DNA of 64,000 bases from Lysobacter defluvii IMMIB APB-9 = DSM 18482 (GTDB taxonomy: Bacteria > Pseudomonadota > Gammaproteobacteria > Xanthomonadales > Xanthomonadaceae). The DNA is taken from NCBI RefSeq assembly GCF_000423325.1, contig NZ_AUHT01000006.1, forward strand, positions 352,025 through 416,024, in the 5' to 3' direction. A model generated the notes under the pieces. It saw only the letters and a program-made list of their open reading frames with translations, ran no database searches and was not told the origin of the DNA. Shown here in pieces: positions 16,721-23,998 of the stretch. The translations under genes and the position numbers were made by a program. Position 1 is the stretch's first letter, and each line of letters begins with the position of its first letter.

Positions 16721-17652
16721 TGACGGCCAATGCGACGCGCCTTGCCGCCGTCGCGCTCGCCGCCGGCCTGCTGATGCAGGCTGGCGGGGGGCTCGCACAG
16801 GCGGCTTCACCCGAGGATCCGGCGGCCAAGCTCCGCGACCCCTCCCGCGTGGTGGTGATCGCGCACCGCGGCTGCGTCGGCGAGGCACCGGAGGTTTCCG
16901 TTTCCTCCATCCATGCCTGCGCCGGCAAGGGGATCGATGGAATCGAACTCGACATCCGGAAGTCCAGCGACGGCGTGCTGGTGGCGATCCATGACGCAAC
17001 CCTCGACCGCACCACCAACGGCAGCGGCCGGGTAGCGGACCACACCGCGGCCGAGCTGCGCGAGCTGCGGCTGCGGCGCGGCAACGGCGGACGCAGCGTC
17101 GTGGTAACCGATGAGCATCTGCCAACAGTCGAGGAAATGCTGCTTGCGGCGCGGGAGCACGGTTTCATCGTCCACCTGGACATCAAGGACGCCACCCACG
17201 CCGAGGTGGCGGACCTGGTGGAAAGACTGGGAATGGAAGGGCAGGGCATCGCCTGGGTTACGGGCTCCCCGGAGGACAGCCACCAGCCGGATCCCGGGGA
17301 CGTGCGCGCGCTGGCCATCATGGCGCGCATCCAGGATTGTCCGGAGGGGGCCCCTGCCACGTGCCGGCCCAATGACATGCGGGACCTGATGGGGTTTGCC
17401 CGCTACGACCCTGCCGGCTACTTCCTCTGGTACCGCAGCACGCCGGAGTTCTTCGCAGCCTTCAATGCGGCCGAGCGGCCGCCCGGCACCCGGCTGTCCA
17501 CCGAAACCCTGTGGGAGATCGACAACCTGCCGCCGGCGCAGCGGCACGCCGAGTACCGCCGGCTGCTGGATGCGGGCGCCACGATGTTCCTGACCGACAA
17601 GCCCCGGGACCTGGTGTCCTTCCTGCAACGTGAGAAGGAGGAATCCCGATGA
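16720..17652 (+). CDS. Secreted glycerophosphodiester phosphodiesterase, first copy
   Basis: A 310-residue protein: signal peptide (to about residue 27, LAQAAS), then a GDPD TIM barrel. VVIAHRGCVGEAPE carries the catalytic HR and acidic metal ligand, GIELDIRKSSDGVLVAIHD the E-x-D and catalytic HD, and LDRTTNGSGRV the following loop. Near the end, GATMFLTDKPRDLVSFL is the last barrel strand. It hydrolyses glycerophosphodiesters to glycerol-3-phosphate and an alcohol, in the periplasm or outside. A non-standard stretch about residues 180-260 (DSHQPDPGDVRALAIMARIQ onwards) may shape specificity. The start overlaps the receptor stop, and the end overlaps the second GDPD (both ATGA). Confidence 0.9.
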   Translation: MTANATRLAAVALAAGLLMQAGGGLAQAASPEDPAAKLRDPSRVVVIAHRGCVGEAPEVSVSSIHACAGKGIDGIELDIRKSSDGVLVAIHDATLDRTTNGSGRVADHTAAELRELRLRRGNGGRSVVVTDEHLPTVEEMLLAAREHGFIVHLDIKDATHAEVADLVERLGMEGQGIAWVTGSPEDSHQPDPGDVRALAIMARIQDCPEGAPATCRPNDMRDLMGFARYDPAGYFLWYRSTPEFFAAFNAAERPPGTRLSTETLWEIDNLPPAQRHAEYRRLLDAGATMFLTDKPRDLVSFLQREKEESR

Positions 17653-18512
17653 AGCTCACTGCATCCCTTGCGTTCGCCGCCGTATCGCTCGCGTTCCCGC
17701 TCGCCGCCTCGGCTTCGCCGGAGGTCATCGCGCACCGCGGTGGCGCACTGCTGTGGCCCGAGAACACGATGTACGCCTTCGAGCGGGCAGCGGACGCCGG
17801 CGTCGAGTACCTGGAGTTTGACCTCCAGCTGACCGCCGACAACGAGCTGCTGGTGACCCACGACAGTGACATCAACCCCCGGTTCTGCACGGCACCGGCC
17901 GGACAGGGAATCGTCCCCAAGGCGGTGCGCGTCCTCACCCTGGAGCAGAGCCGCGCGTTCGATTGCGGCAGCCGGTCACGGGACATCTACCCGGATGCCG
18001 AGAAGCGGGTGGCCGGCATGCCGAGCCTGGAAGAGGTGTTCGAAGCCTTCCGTGACGACACCCGGATCAAGTACTTCATCGAGACGAAGATGCCCAGGGA
18101 GGGTGCACCCGGGGAGCCGATCGACACCACGCTCTACACCGCCAAGCTCGAACAGCTGATCCGCGAATATGGGCTGGAGGATCGCGTCATCCTGCAGTCG
18201 TTCGACTGGCGGACGATCCGCGCAATGCGCGAGTTGAACCCGCAGGTGCGGACGTGTCCCCTCGGCGTGCCGCGGTACAGCAATGACTACGCGCAAACCG
18301 TCCGCGAGCTCGGTGCCGGCTGCATCGTGCTTGCGGCCCGGGAGGCGACGCCGGAGCAGGTGCGGGGATTCCAGCGCGATGGCGTGCTGGTGTTTTCCGG
18401 GGTCATCGACAAGGAAGAGGACTGGAAGCAGGCGCTGGAGTACGGGTTCGATGCGATCTTCACCAATGATCCGGTGGGGGTGATCGAGTACCTTGGGCGC
18501 GCCAGCCGCTGA
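17649..18512 (+). CDS. Secreted glycerophosphodiester phosphodiesterase, second copy
   Basis: A 287-residue protein with a signal peptide ending ASA-SPE, then a complete GDPD domain: EVIAHRGGALLWPENTMYAF, EYLEFDLQLTADNELLVTHD, FIETKM, VILQSFDW and a final DAIFTNDPVGVIEYL. All expected catalytic and metal residues (HR, E, E-x-D, HD, later E-x-K) are visible, so it is probably active. It is clearly divergent from the first copy and closer to the canonical GlpQ/UgpQ pattern. It is third in the operon receptor-GDPD-GDPD and ends 6 bp from the convergent SDR gene. Confidence 0.92.
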   Translation: MKLTASLAFAAVSLAFPLAASASPEVIAHRGGALLWPENTMYAFERAADAGVEYLEFDLQLTADNELLVTHDSDINPRFCTAPAGQGIVPKAVRVLTLEQSRAFDCGSRSRDIYPDAEKRVAGMPSLEEVFEAFRDDTRIKYFIETKMPREGAPGEPIDTTLYTAKLEQLIREYGLEDRVILQSFDWRTIRAMRELNPQVRTCPLGVPRYSNDYAQTVRELGAGCIVLAAREATPEQVRGFQRDGVLVFSGVIDKEEDWKQALEYGFDAIFTNDPVGVIEYLGRASR

Positions 18513-18518
18513 GTCCGC

Positions 18519-19289
18519 TTACATCGCCCCCATGCCTCCGTCGATCCGGTAGGCCGCGCCGGTGATGAACGTGCTCTCGTCCGAGGCAAGGAACAGCACC
18601 AGGTTGGCGATGTCCCCGGACTCGCCGTAGCGGCCCAGCGGGATCGCGGCTTCCATCCCGGCCTTGGCAGCGTCGGCATCGTCCGGGTCGAAGCCGGCCT
18701 CCAGCGATCGCATCATCCGGGTGTTCACGGGCGACGGGTGGACGGAGTTCACCCGTACGTCGTGCCTGGCGGCCTCGATGGCGGCCACCTTGGTCATGCC
18801 GGTAACCGCGTGCTTGGAGGTGACGTAGGGCAGCACACCGGCACTGCCCTCCAGCCCCGCTACGGAGGACATGTTGATCACGCTGCCGCGGCCGGCCCGG
18901 TACATGTGCGGTAGCACGTGCTTCAGCCCGAGATAGGCGCCGCGGACGTTGACGGCGAGCACCTGGTCGAACATCGCCGTGTCCTGCTGCTCCAGCGGTG
19001 CGACCTTGCCTTCGATGCCCGCGTTGTTGAAGAACACGTCGATGCGGCCGAAGCGCTCGATGGTCGCCTCCACGTAGGCTTCCACCTGCGCCTCGTCCGT
19101 GACGTCGGCCTGGACCCCGACGACGCGCTCGCCTGCATCCAGCTCGCGGGCGGCAGTGTCCACCGCGTCCTGGTCCAGGTCGACCAGCACCACCGATGCC
19201 CCTTCCTCGAGGAACCGCCGCGCCGTCGCCTTGCCGATGCCACCTGCGCCGCCGGTGATGATGGCGACCTTGTCCTGGAGCCGTTCCAT
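18519..19289 (-). CDS. Short-chain dehydrogenase/reductase
   Basis: A classical 256-residue SDR. TGGAGGIGKATA is the dinucleotide-binding motif (residues 12-20), followed by DVTDEAQV, FNNAGIEG, catalytic Ser in NMSSVAG and the Y-x-x-x-K pair in YVTSKHAV. HPSPVNTRMM and FITGAAYRIDGGMGAM complete the fold. An acidic residue after the second strand (VLVDLDQ) indicates preference for NAD(H). The substrate is not predictable; cyclohexanol- and 3-alpha-hydroxysteroid-type SDRs look similar. It is transcribed alone. Confidence 0.9.
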   Translation of the reverse strand: MERLQDKVAIITGGAGGIGKATARRFLEEGASVVLVDLDQDAVDTAARELDAGERVVGVQADVTDEAQVEAYVEATIERFGRIDVFFNNAGIEGKVAPLEQQDTAMFDQVLAVNVRGAYLGLKHVLPHMYRAGRGSVINMSSVAGLEGSAGVLPYVTSKHAVTGMTKVAAIEAARHDVRVNSVHPSPVNTRMMRSLEAGFDPDDADAAKAGMEAAIPLGRYGESGDIANLVLFLASDESTFITGAAYRIDGGMGAM

Positions 19290-19424
19290 GTCGTGCCTCC
19301 GTTGCGGGATGGAGTGAGTGGTACCGCGGGCGACACGATGCGGCGAACGGTGTTATCGCGCCGTGCTCGCGCGCGGAGTTACGGTGGGGGAAACGCTGCG
19401 TCCGCAAGCCACAGGATTACTCCC

Positions 19425-20399
19425 ATGCCACAGATGATGACGACGATCGCCGTACGGGGCGGCTCCGGTCCCGCCGAGTCCCTGCACGTGGTCCAGCTGC
19501 CGCGCCCGGTTCCCCGCGACGGCGAGGTCCTGTTGCGGGTTTTGGCGGCAGGCGTGAACCGGCCGGACATCCTGCAACGCGAGGGCCGTTACCCGCCGCC
19601 CCCGGGTTCGCCGGGCACCCTGGGCCTGGAGGTCGCGGGCGAGGTGGTCGAGGGCTCGGGTCGCTGGCAGGAGGGTGATCGCGTGTGCGCGCTGCTGGGC
19701 GGCGGGGGCTATTCGGAGTACGTCGCGGTGGACGCGCGCCATGTGCTGCCGTTACCGGCAGGACTCGAGCCGGTCGAAGCTGCCGCGCTGCCCGAAACGG
19801 TGTTCACCGTATACGCCAACGTCTTCGAGCACGGGCGGCTCCGCGCCGGCGAAACCCTCCTGGTGCACGGGGCTACCTCGGGCATCGGCGTGGCGGCGAT
19901 CCAGATGGCGAAGGCGGCAGGCGCGCGGGTGATCGCCACCAGCCGCGGCGCCGACAAGGCGGAGGCCGCGCGCAAGCTGGGGGCGGACCATGCCGTGGAC
20001 ACCAGCACGCAGGACTTTGCGGAGGTGGCGCGCGAGGCCGGCGGCGTCGATGTGGCGCTGGACATGGTGGGTGCACCGTACTTCGCCCAGACGCTCGAGG
20101 CGCTCAACACCGGCGGGCGGATCGTCTACATCGCGGGGCAGGGCGGGAACGAGCTGCAGGTGCCGGTATTCGGGATCATGCGCAAGCGCGCGGTGATCAC
20201 CGGCTCGACCCTTCGGCCACGCGATGCGGACGAAAAGGCCAGGCTGGCGGCGGAGGTCGAGCGCGTCGTGTGGCCGTGGATCGAGGCTGGCAAGGTCAAG
20301 GCGGTGGTGGACCGGACCTTCCCGCTGGAGCAGGCCGCGCAGGCGCATGCCTGGCTGGAAGGGGGCGCGCACACGGGCAAGGTCGTCCTGGTGCCCTGA
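19425..20399 (+). CDS. NAD(P)H quinone oxidoreductase, zinc-free MDR family
   Basis: A 324-residue medium-chain reductase of the PIG3/QorA type. GVNRPDILQREGRYPPPPG is the signature N-terminal segment, ALLGGGGYSEYVAV follows, and LLVHGATSGIGVAAIQMAKA is the nucleotide fold. There are no zinc-binding Cys/His clusters, unlike alcohol dehydrogenases. It should reduce quinones with NADPH. ATG at 19425 is preferred because AGGA stands 8 nt upstream; ATGs at 19434 and 19437 are alternatives. It lies divergent from the SDR with a 135-bp gap. Confidence 0.9.
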   Translation: MPQMMTTIAVRGGSGPAESLHVVQLPRPVPRDGEVLLRVLAAGVNRPDILQREGRYPPPPGSPGTLGLEVAGEVVEGSGRWQEGDRVCALLGGGGYSEYVAVDARHVLPLPAGLEPVEAAALPETVFTVYANVFEHGRLRAGETLLVHGATSGIGVAAIQMAKAAGARVIATSRGADKAEAARKLGADHAVDTSTQDFAEVAREAGGVDVALDMVGAPYFAQTLEALNTGGRIVYIAGQGGNELQVPVFGIMRKRAVITGSTLRPRDADEKARLAAEVERVVWPWIEAGKVKAVVDRTFPLEQAAQAHAWLEGGAHTGKVVLVP

Positions 20400-20452
20400 C
20401 GCTCCGCAGGGCTCTGCTACTCTGCCGCCCCCGTATTGGAGTGAGACCCCCG

Positions 20453-21373
20453 GTGCGCCTGATGTCCTGGCTGCGCATGGCCGTCCTTCTTGTGGCCGTC
20501 GCGCTCAATACCCTGCTGCATGCGGTGCCCCTGCTGGTGGTGGCGCTGGTCAAGGCGGTGCTACCTTTCCAGCCGGTACGCCGGGCATGCAACCGCTGGC
20601 TGCCGGCGATCGCGGAGAGCTGGATCGGCGTCAACACCGCCATGCTCGACCGCTTCACCGGCACCCGCTTCCATGTGACGGGCGAAGCCGACCTGCGGAC
20701 CGACGGGCACTACCTGGTGCTGGCCAACCACCAGAGTTGGGTCGACATCGTGGTGCTGCAGAAGGTGTTCAACCGGCGCATCCCGCTGCTGCGCTTCTTC
20801 CTCAAGCGGCAGCTGTTCTGGGTGCCGGTGCTGGGGCTGGCCTGGTGGGCGCTGGATTTCCCCTTCATGGGCCGTTACACCCGCAGCCAGATCGCCAGGA
20901 ACCCGGAGCTGGGGCGTCGTGACCTGGAGGTCACCCGCCGCGCCTGCGAGAAGTTCCGCGAGATCCCCGTGTCCGTGATGAACTTCGTCGAGGGCACCCG
21001 CTTCACTGCGGAGAAGCACGCCCGGCAGGCCTCGCCCTACCGGCACCTGCTCAAGCCGCGGTCCGGCGGGGTGGCGTTCGTGCTCGACGCGATGGGCGGG
21101 GGGTTGCACGCGGTGCTCGACGTGACCATCGCCTACCCCGGCGGCCTCCCTTCGATGACCGACCTGATGGCCGGGCGGGTGCCCGCGGTGCATGTGCAGG
21201 TGAAGCAGCGCCCGATCCCGGCGGAGCTGCTGGCCGGCAACTACCAGGAAGACCGCGCCTTCCGTGCCCGCTTCCAGCAGTGGATGAACGGGCTTTGGCT
21301 GGAGAAGGACGAGGACCTGGAGCAGCTGCTTGGCGGCACGCCGGGGCAAGTGCCGCCTGCGGAGGCCCCGTAG
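20453..21373 (+). CDS. 1-acyl-glycerol-3-phosphate acyltransferase-like membrane protein (YihG type)
   Basis: A protein of 306 residues (303 if started at ATG 20462). The N-terminal helix LRMAVLLVAVALNTLLHAVPL is followed by a PlsC-type acyltransferase domain: LANHQSWVDIVVLQ contains the catalytic H-x4-D, RFFLKRQLFWVPVLG is the second block, and NFVEGTRFT the substrate-phosphate motif. It matches the YihG group, which acylates lysophosphatidic acid at the inner membrane in phospholipid synthesis or remodelling. GGAG at 20438 favours the GTG at 20453. No partner gene is adjacent. Confidence 0.85.
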   Translation: MRLMSWLRMAVLLVAVALNTLLHAVPLLVVALVKAVLPFQPVRRACNRWLPAIAESWIGVNTAMLDRFTGTRFHVTGEADLRTDGHYLVLANHQSWVDIVVLQKVFNRRIPLLRFFLKRQLFWVPVLGLAWWALDFPFMGRYTRSQIARNPELGRRDLEVTRRACEKFREIPVSVMNFVEGTRFTAEKHARQASPYRHLLKPRSGGVAFVLDAMGGGLHAVLDVTIAYPGGLPSMTDLMAGRVPAVHVQVKQRPIPAELLAGNYQEDRAFRARFQQWMNGLWLEKDEDLEQLLGGTPGQVPPAEAP

Positions 21374-21415
21374 GTCCCGTCCGTCTGTTCGACCTCCGCG
21401 AGCGAGGTGCGTCCT

Positions 21416-21916
21416 TTACGCGGTGCTCTTGGCACCGCTCTGGGGCGTGTCGATGAGCTCGTCCAGCTCGTACCCCTGCGCCTGCGCAGTGGCCAGGTAC
21501 TCCAGCCGCGTCGCCGAATCGATGCGTGGCTCGCGCGCCAGCAGCCACAGGTACTTGCGGTCCGGGCTGCCCACCAGTGCGACGCGGTACTCCGGATCCA
21601 ACCGCAGGATCCAGTAGTCCCCTTTTGTGAAGGGGATCCAGCGCATGCCCTCCGGCAGGAAGCTGACCTCAAGCTTGCTGTTGTGGCTGCCACGGACCGG
21701 CGTCGCCTCGCCGATCGCTTCCTGCCGCTCTCCATCCCCGTCGATCGCGCGGTTGGCCACGCGTACCTTGCCGTCATCCTGCAGCGAATAGGTGGCGGTG
21801 ACGTCCCGGTAGTCGGGCGGCTCGTGCCGCATTGGCAGGCGGGCAATCTCGTACCAGGTGCCGAGGTAGCGCTGCAGGTCGACGGAAGGGACGGTAGTGG
21901 GTTCGTCGCGGCTCAT
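21416..21916 (-). CDS. Lipocalin family protein, cytoplasmic-type
   Basis: A 166-residue lipocalin. The conserved GxW motif is in YLGTWYEIARLP (residues 17-28), then YSLQDDGKVRVANRA, GDYWILRLDPEYRVALVG and YLWLLAREPRID, the strands that characterise bacterial Blc-like lipocalins. It has no signal peptide or lipobox, so this copy should stay in the cytoplasm, unlike the neighbouring lipocalin. These proteins bind lipids or small hydrophobic molecules. A GGAGG lies upstream of ATG at 21916. It is divergent from the second lipocalin with a 134-bp spacer. Confidence 0.88.
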   Translation of the reverse strand: MSRDEPTTVPSVDLQRYLGTWYEIARLPMRHEPPDYRDVTATYSLQDDGKVRVANRAIDGDGERQEAIGEATPVRGSHNSKLEVSFLPEGMRWIPFTKGDYWILRLDPEYRVALVGSPDRKYLWLLAREPRIDSATRLEYLATAQAQGYELDELIDTPQSGAKSTA

Positions 21917-22050
21917 GCGGGCCTCCGGTTGAATGGGGGAACGCCTGTGTAGCGGGAACGGAATGAAGTGGCCGTGTGTCCGGCGCCGGCCATCACCTTC
22001 CCGCGGCGGCGGGTGAGGACAATCGTTGCGACCGCAACCGGAGTCCCCCC

Positions 22051-22650
22051 ATGCCCATCCGAGCCAGGTACCGAGTTTCCGCGGCGTTCGTCGCCGCAAC
22101 GATTGCCTTGGGAGCGAACGCCCAGGACGACTCCCTGCCAGCAGAAGGCCAGGCCAGCTTGCCGAACGTCGCCGTCGATTCCGTCGACTTGGAACGCTAC
22201 GCCGGCAAGTGGTACGAGCAGGCGCGCCTGCCGCAGCGCTTCCAGGAGAAGTGCGTCGGCGACGTGACCGCCGAATACGCGCTCAATCCCGACGGCACCA
22301 TCGCGGTGACCAACCGCTGCCGCGCCGAGGACGGCAGCTTCGACGAATCGGACGCGGTCGCCCGGCGGGTCGACGGCAGCACCTCGATGCTGGAAGTCCG
22401 CTTCGCTCCGGCGTGGCTGGGCTGGCTGCCGATGGTCTGGGGCGACTACTGGGTGATCGACCTGGACCCGGAGTACCGCTGGGCGATGGTCGGCGCCCCG
22501 GACGCCGACTACCTGTGGATCCTGTCGCGAGAGCCCCGGCTCGACGAAGACGTGGTCCAGCGGCTGCTCGATCGGGCCGACGCCATGGGCTACCCGGTCG
22601 AGGACGTGATCCGCACGCGCCAGACATCGGGCGGCGACGGCCAGGGCTGA
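22051..22650 (+). CDS. Secreted lipocalin (Blc-like)
   Basis: A 199-residue lipocalin with a cleavable signal peptide (residues 1-27, ending ALGANA-QDD). GxW occurs in YAGKWYEQARLPQRFQEKC, and the strand motifs NPDGTIAVTNRC, GDYWVIDLDPEYRWAMVGAP and YLWILSREPRLDE are clear. Two Cys (EKC and NRC) could form a disulfide in the periplasm. There is no lipobox Cys, so it is soluble rather than outer-membrane-anchored as E. coli Blc is. It probably binds lysophospholipid or a similar lipid. It is divergent from a signal-less relative, suggesting duplication and divergence of location. Confidence 0.9.
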   Translation: MPIRARYRVSAAFVAATIALGANAQDDSLPAEGQASLPNVAVDSVDLERYAGKWYEQARLPQRFQEKCVGDVTAEYALNPDGTIAVTNRCRAEDGSFDESDAVARRVDGSTSMLEVRFAPAWLGWLPMVWGDYWVIDLDPEYRWAMVGAPDADYLWILSREPRLDEDVVQRLLDRADAMGYPVEDVIRTRQTSGGDGQG

Positions 22651-22694
22651 CCCGGGGCAAACGGCGGGCGGCGCGCGCCACCCGCCGGCGGGGA

Positions 22695-23855
22695 TTACCG
22701 GCAGTCCGGCAGTTCCAGGGTCCGGGCAATGTCGCGCCAGTCGAACGCGACCATGCCCTGGTCGTCGTGCACCGCGTAGAACGCGCCCTGCGGGAAGTTG
22801 CGGGTGGGTTCCTGGTGCAGCCAGATGCCGTCGGTGTTGGCGACCATTTCCCCGCGGAACGCGCCCGCGTGCTCCAGGCTGTCGCGCTCGAACAGGTGGA
22901 AGGTGGTCACGTCCCTGGCCTGCTCGGTGGTGACCCACCAGCCGCCGTCGCCGCAGGTGTACAGGGAGATGCCCTCGGCCTGCGCGGCGAAGGTGTCGCC
23001 GCCGAAGACCTGGCCGCTGAAGTCGCCTTCCAGGTCGTAGACCTTGAACTCGTTGGCGTAGGTCTCGTCCTCCTCGGCGACCAGCAGGCGGTCGTTCGCC
23101 GGGTCGCCCCAGAGTGATTCCACCACGCGCAGTGCACCGGCCTCGCCGGTGTCGCCGAAGGCGCCGGCAAGCTCGCCCTGTATGTCCGCGCCGTCAACGG
23201 TGAAGCTGTAGCGCTTAACGCGTTCGTCGAGCTCCTCGAAGGGCGGCAGGATGTCCTCGCCCTCGGCGTCCTCGCCGGCCATGTAGGCGTCGGTGACGTA
23301 GAGCTGGTAGCCGCCGTCGGCCTTGTCGACCCAAAGCCCGTACGGCTTGACGAGCTCGTCGGTGCCGAAGTGTCCCAGCGGCTCGAGCGAGGGGAGGGCG
23401 AAGCCCTGCACGCGGCGGTTGTCGCGCTCGACCACCAGCAGTACGTCGTCGATCACGAAGACCCCGTTGGGGCGCTTGAACTGGCCGTCCCCCTCGCCGC
23501 GCTCCCCCAGGGTGCGCAGGGTCTCGCCGGTGTCGCCGTCGTACACCACCAGGCGGTCGGTCGACTTGGCGGTGGCGAACACCCAGGTGCGGCCGTCGGC
23601 GTGGGTCCAGCTGGCGACGGAGTCGATGTTGTCCTCGGGGGTCATCGCGCTCTTGAACGCCTCGGGGATGACCGGGACTTCGGCCAGGGCCGGGTGGGTG
23701 CTGGTCGCCTGGGCTGCGCCGGCACTGGCGGCGCTGGTGGCAGCACCAGTAGTGGGGGTGCCGGCTTCGGAGGCGGGGGCGGCATCGCCGCCGCAGGCGC
23801 CAAGCATGAGTGCGAGGGCGGCGGCGAGGGGAAGGAGGGAGAAGCGGGAGGTCAT
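22695..23855 (-). CDS. Phytase-like beta-propeller lipoprotein
   Basis: A 386-residue protein. The lipoprotein signal ends LALMLGACGG (Cys21). After a Thr/Ala-rich linker there is a six-blade-type propeller: WVFATAKSTDRLVVYDGDTG, GQFKRPNGVFVIDDVLLVVERDNRRVQGF, YQLYVTDAY and LLVAEEDE. The repeated blade motifs and acidic loops resemble bacterial beta-propeller (3-)phytases, which release phosphate from inositol hexakisphosphate. The assignment is by pattern and could instead be a general NHL/SGL-like propeller. It follows the TonB receptor on the same strand with a tandem repeat array between them, and belongs to the phosphorus locus. Confidence 0.65.
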   Translation of the reverse strand: MTSRFSLLPLAAALALMLGACGGDAAPASEAGTPTTGAATSAASAGAAQATSTHPALAEVPVIPEAFKSAMTPEDNIDSVASWTHADGRTWVFATAKSTDRLVVYDGDTGETLRTLGERGEGDGQFKRPNGVFVIDDVLLVVERDNRRVQGFALPSLEPLGHFGTDELVKPYGLWVDKADGGYQLYVTDAYMAGEDAEGEDILPPFEELDERVKRYSFTVDGADIQGELAGAFGDTGEAGALRVVESLWGDPANDRLLVAEEDETYANEFKVYDLEGDFSGQVFGGDTFAAQAEGISLYTCGDGGWWVTTEQARDVTTFHLFERDSLEHAGAFRGEMVANTDGIWLHQEPTRNFPQGAFYAVHDDQGMVAFDWRDIARTLELPDCR

Positions 23856-23892
23856 GTACAGGCCTCGTTTTGGGGTGTGGGGTGTCCGCGGG

Positions 23893-23995
23893 GTGGATCC
23901 CCGCGTGCGCGGGGATGACGGATGCGGGCGGGGTGGATCCCCGCTTGCGCGGGGATGACGGGTGCGGAGGTGGGTTCCCGCGTTCGCGGGACGAC
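23893..23995. repeat. Three tandem REP-like units
   Basis: Three direct copies of GTGGATCCCCGCG-type palindromes lie about 40 bp apart, with cores at 23897-23916 (ATCCCCGCGTGCGCGGGGAT), 23937-23956 and 23974-23992. Each is followed by GACGG and the first two by a GC-rich spacer (TGCGGNNGGG). The third copy is diverged (GTTCCCGCGTTCGCGGGAC). It sits between the TonB receptor stop and the phytase-like start and may stabilise the upstream transcript end. The single element at 264-283 is the same family. Confidence 0.85.
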
Positions 23996-23998
23996 GGG

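Noticed and set aside
13547..17125. Long open frames on the minus strand opposite the TonB receptor and first GDPD
   Set aside because: They are low-complexity Arg/Ala/Gly/His translations with no domain, and the plus strand carries clear conserved proteins. High GC leaves few stop codons in antisense frames.
23893..23995. Possible short CRISPR array
   Set aside because: The repeat units are palindromic through the centre, only three copies, spacers are nearly identical and about 20 bp, and no cas gene is near. It fits REP elements.
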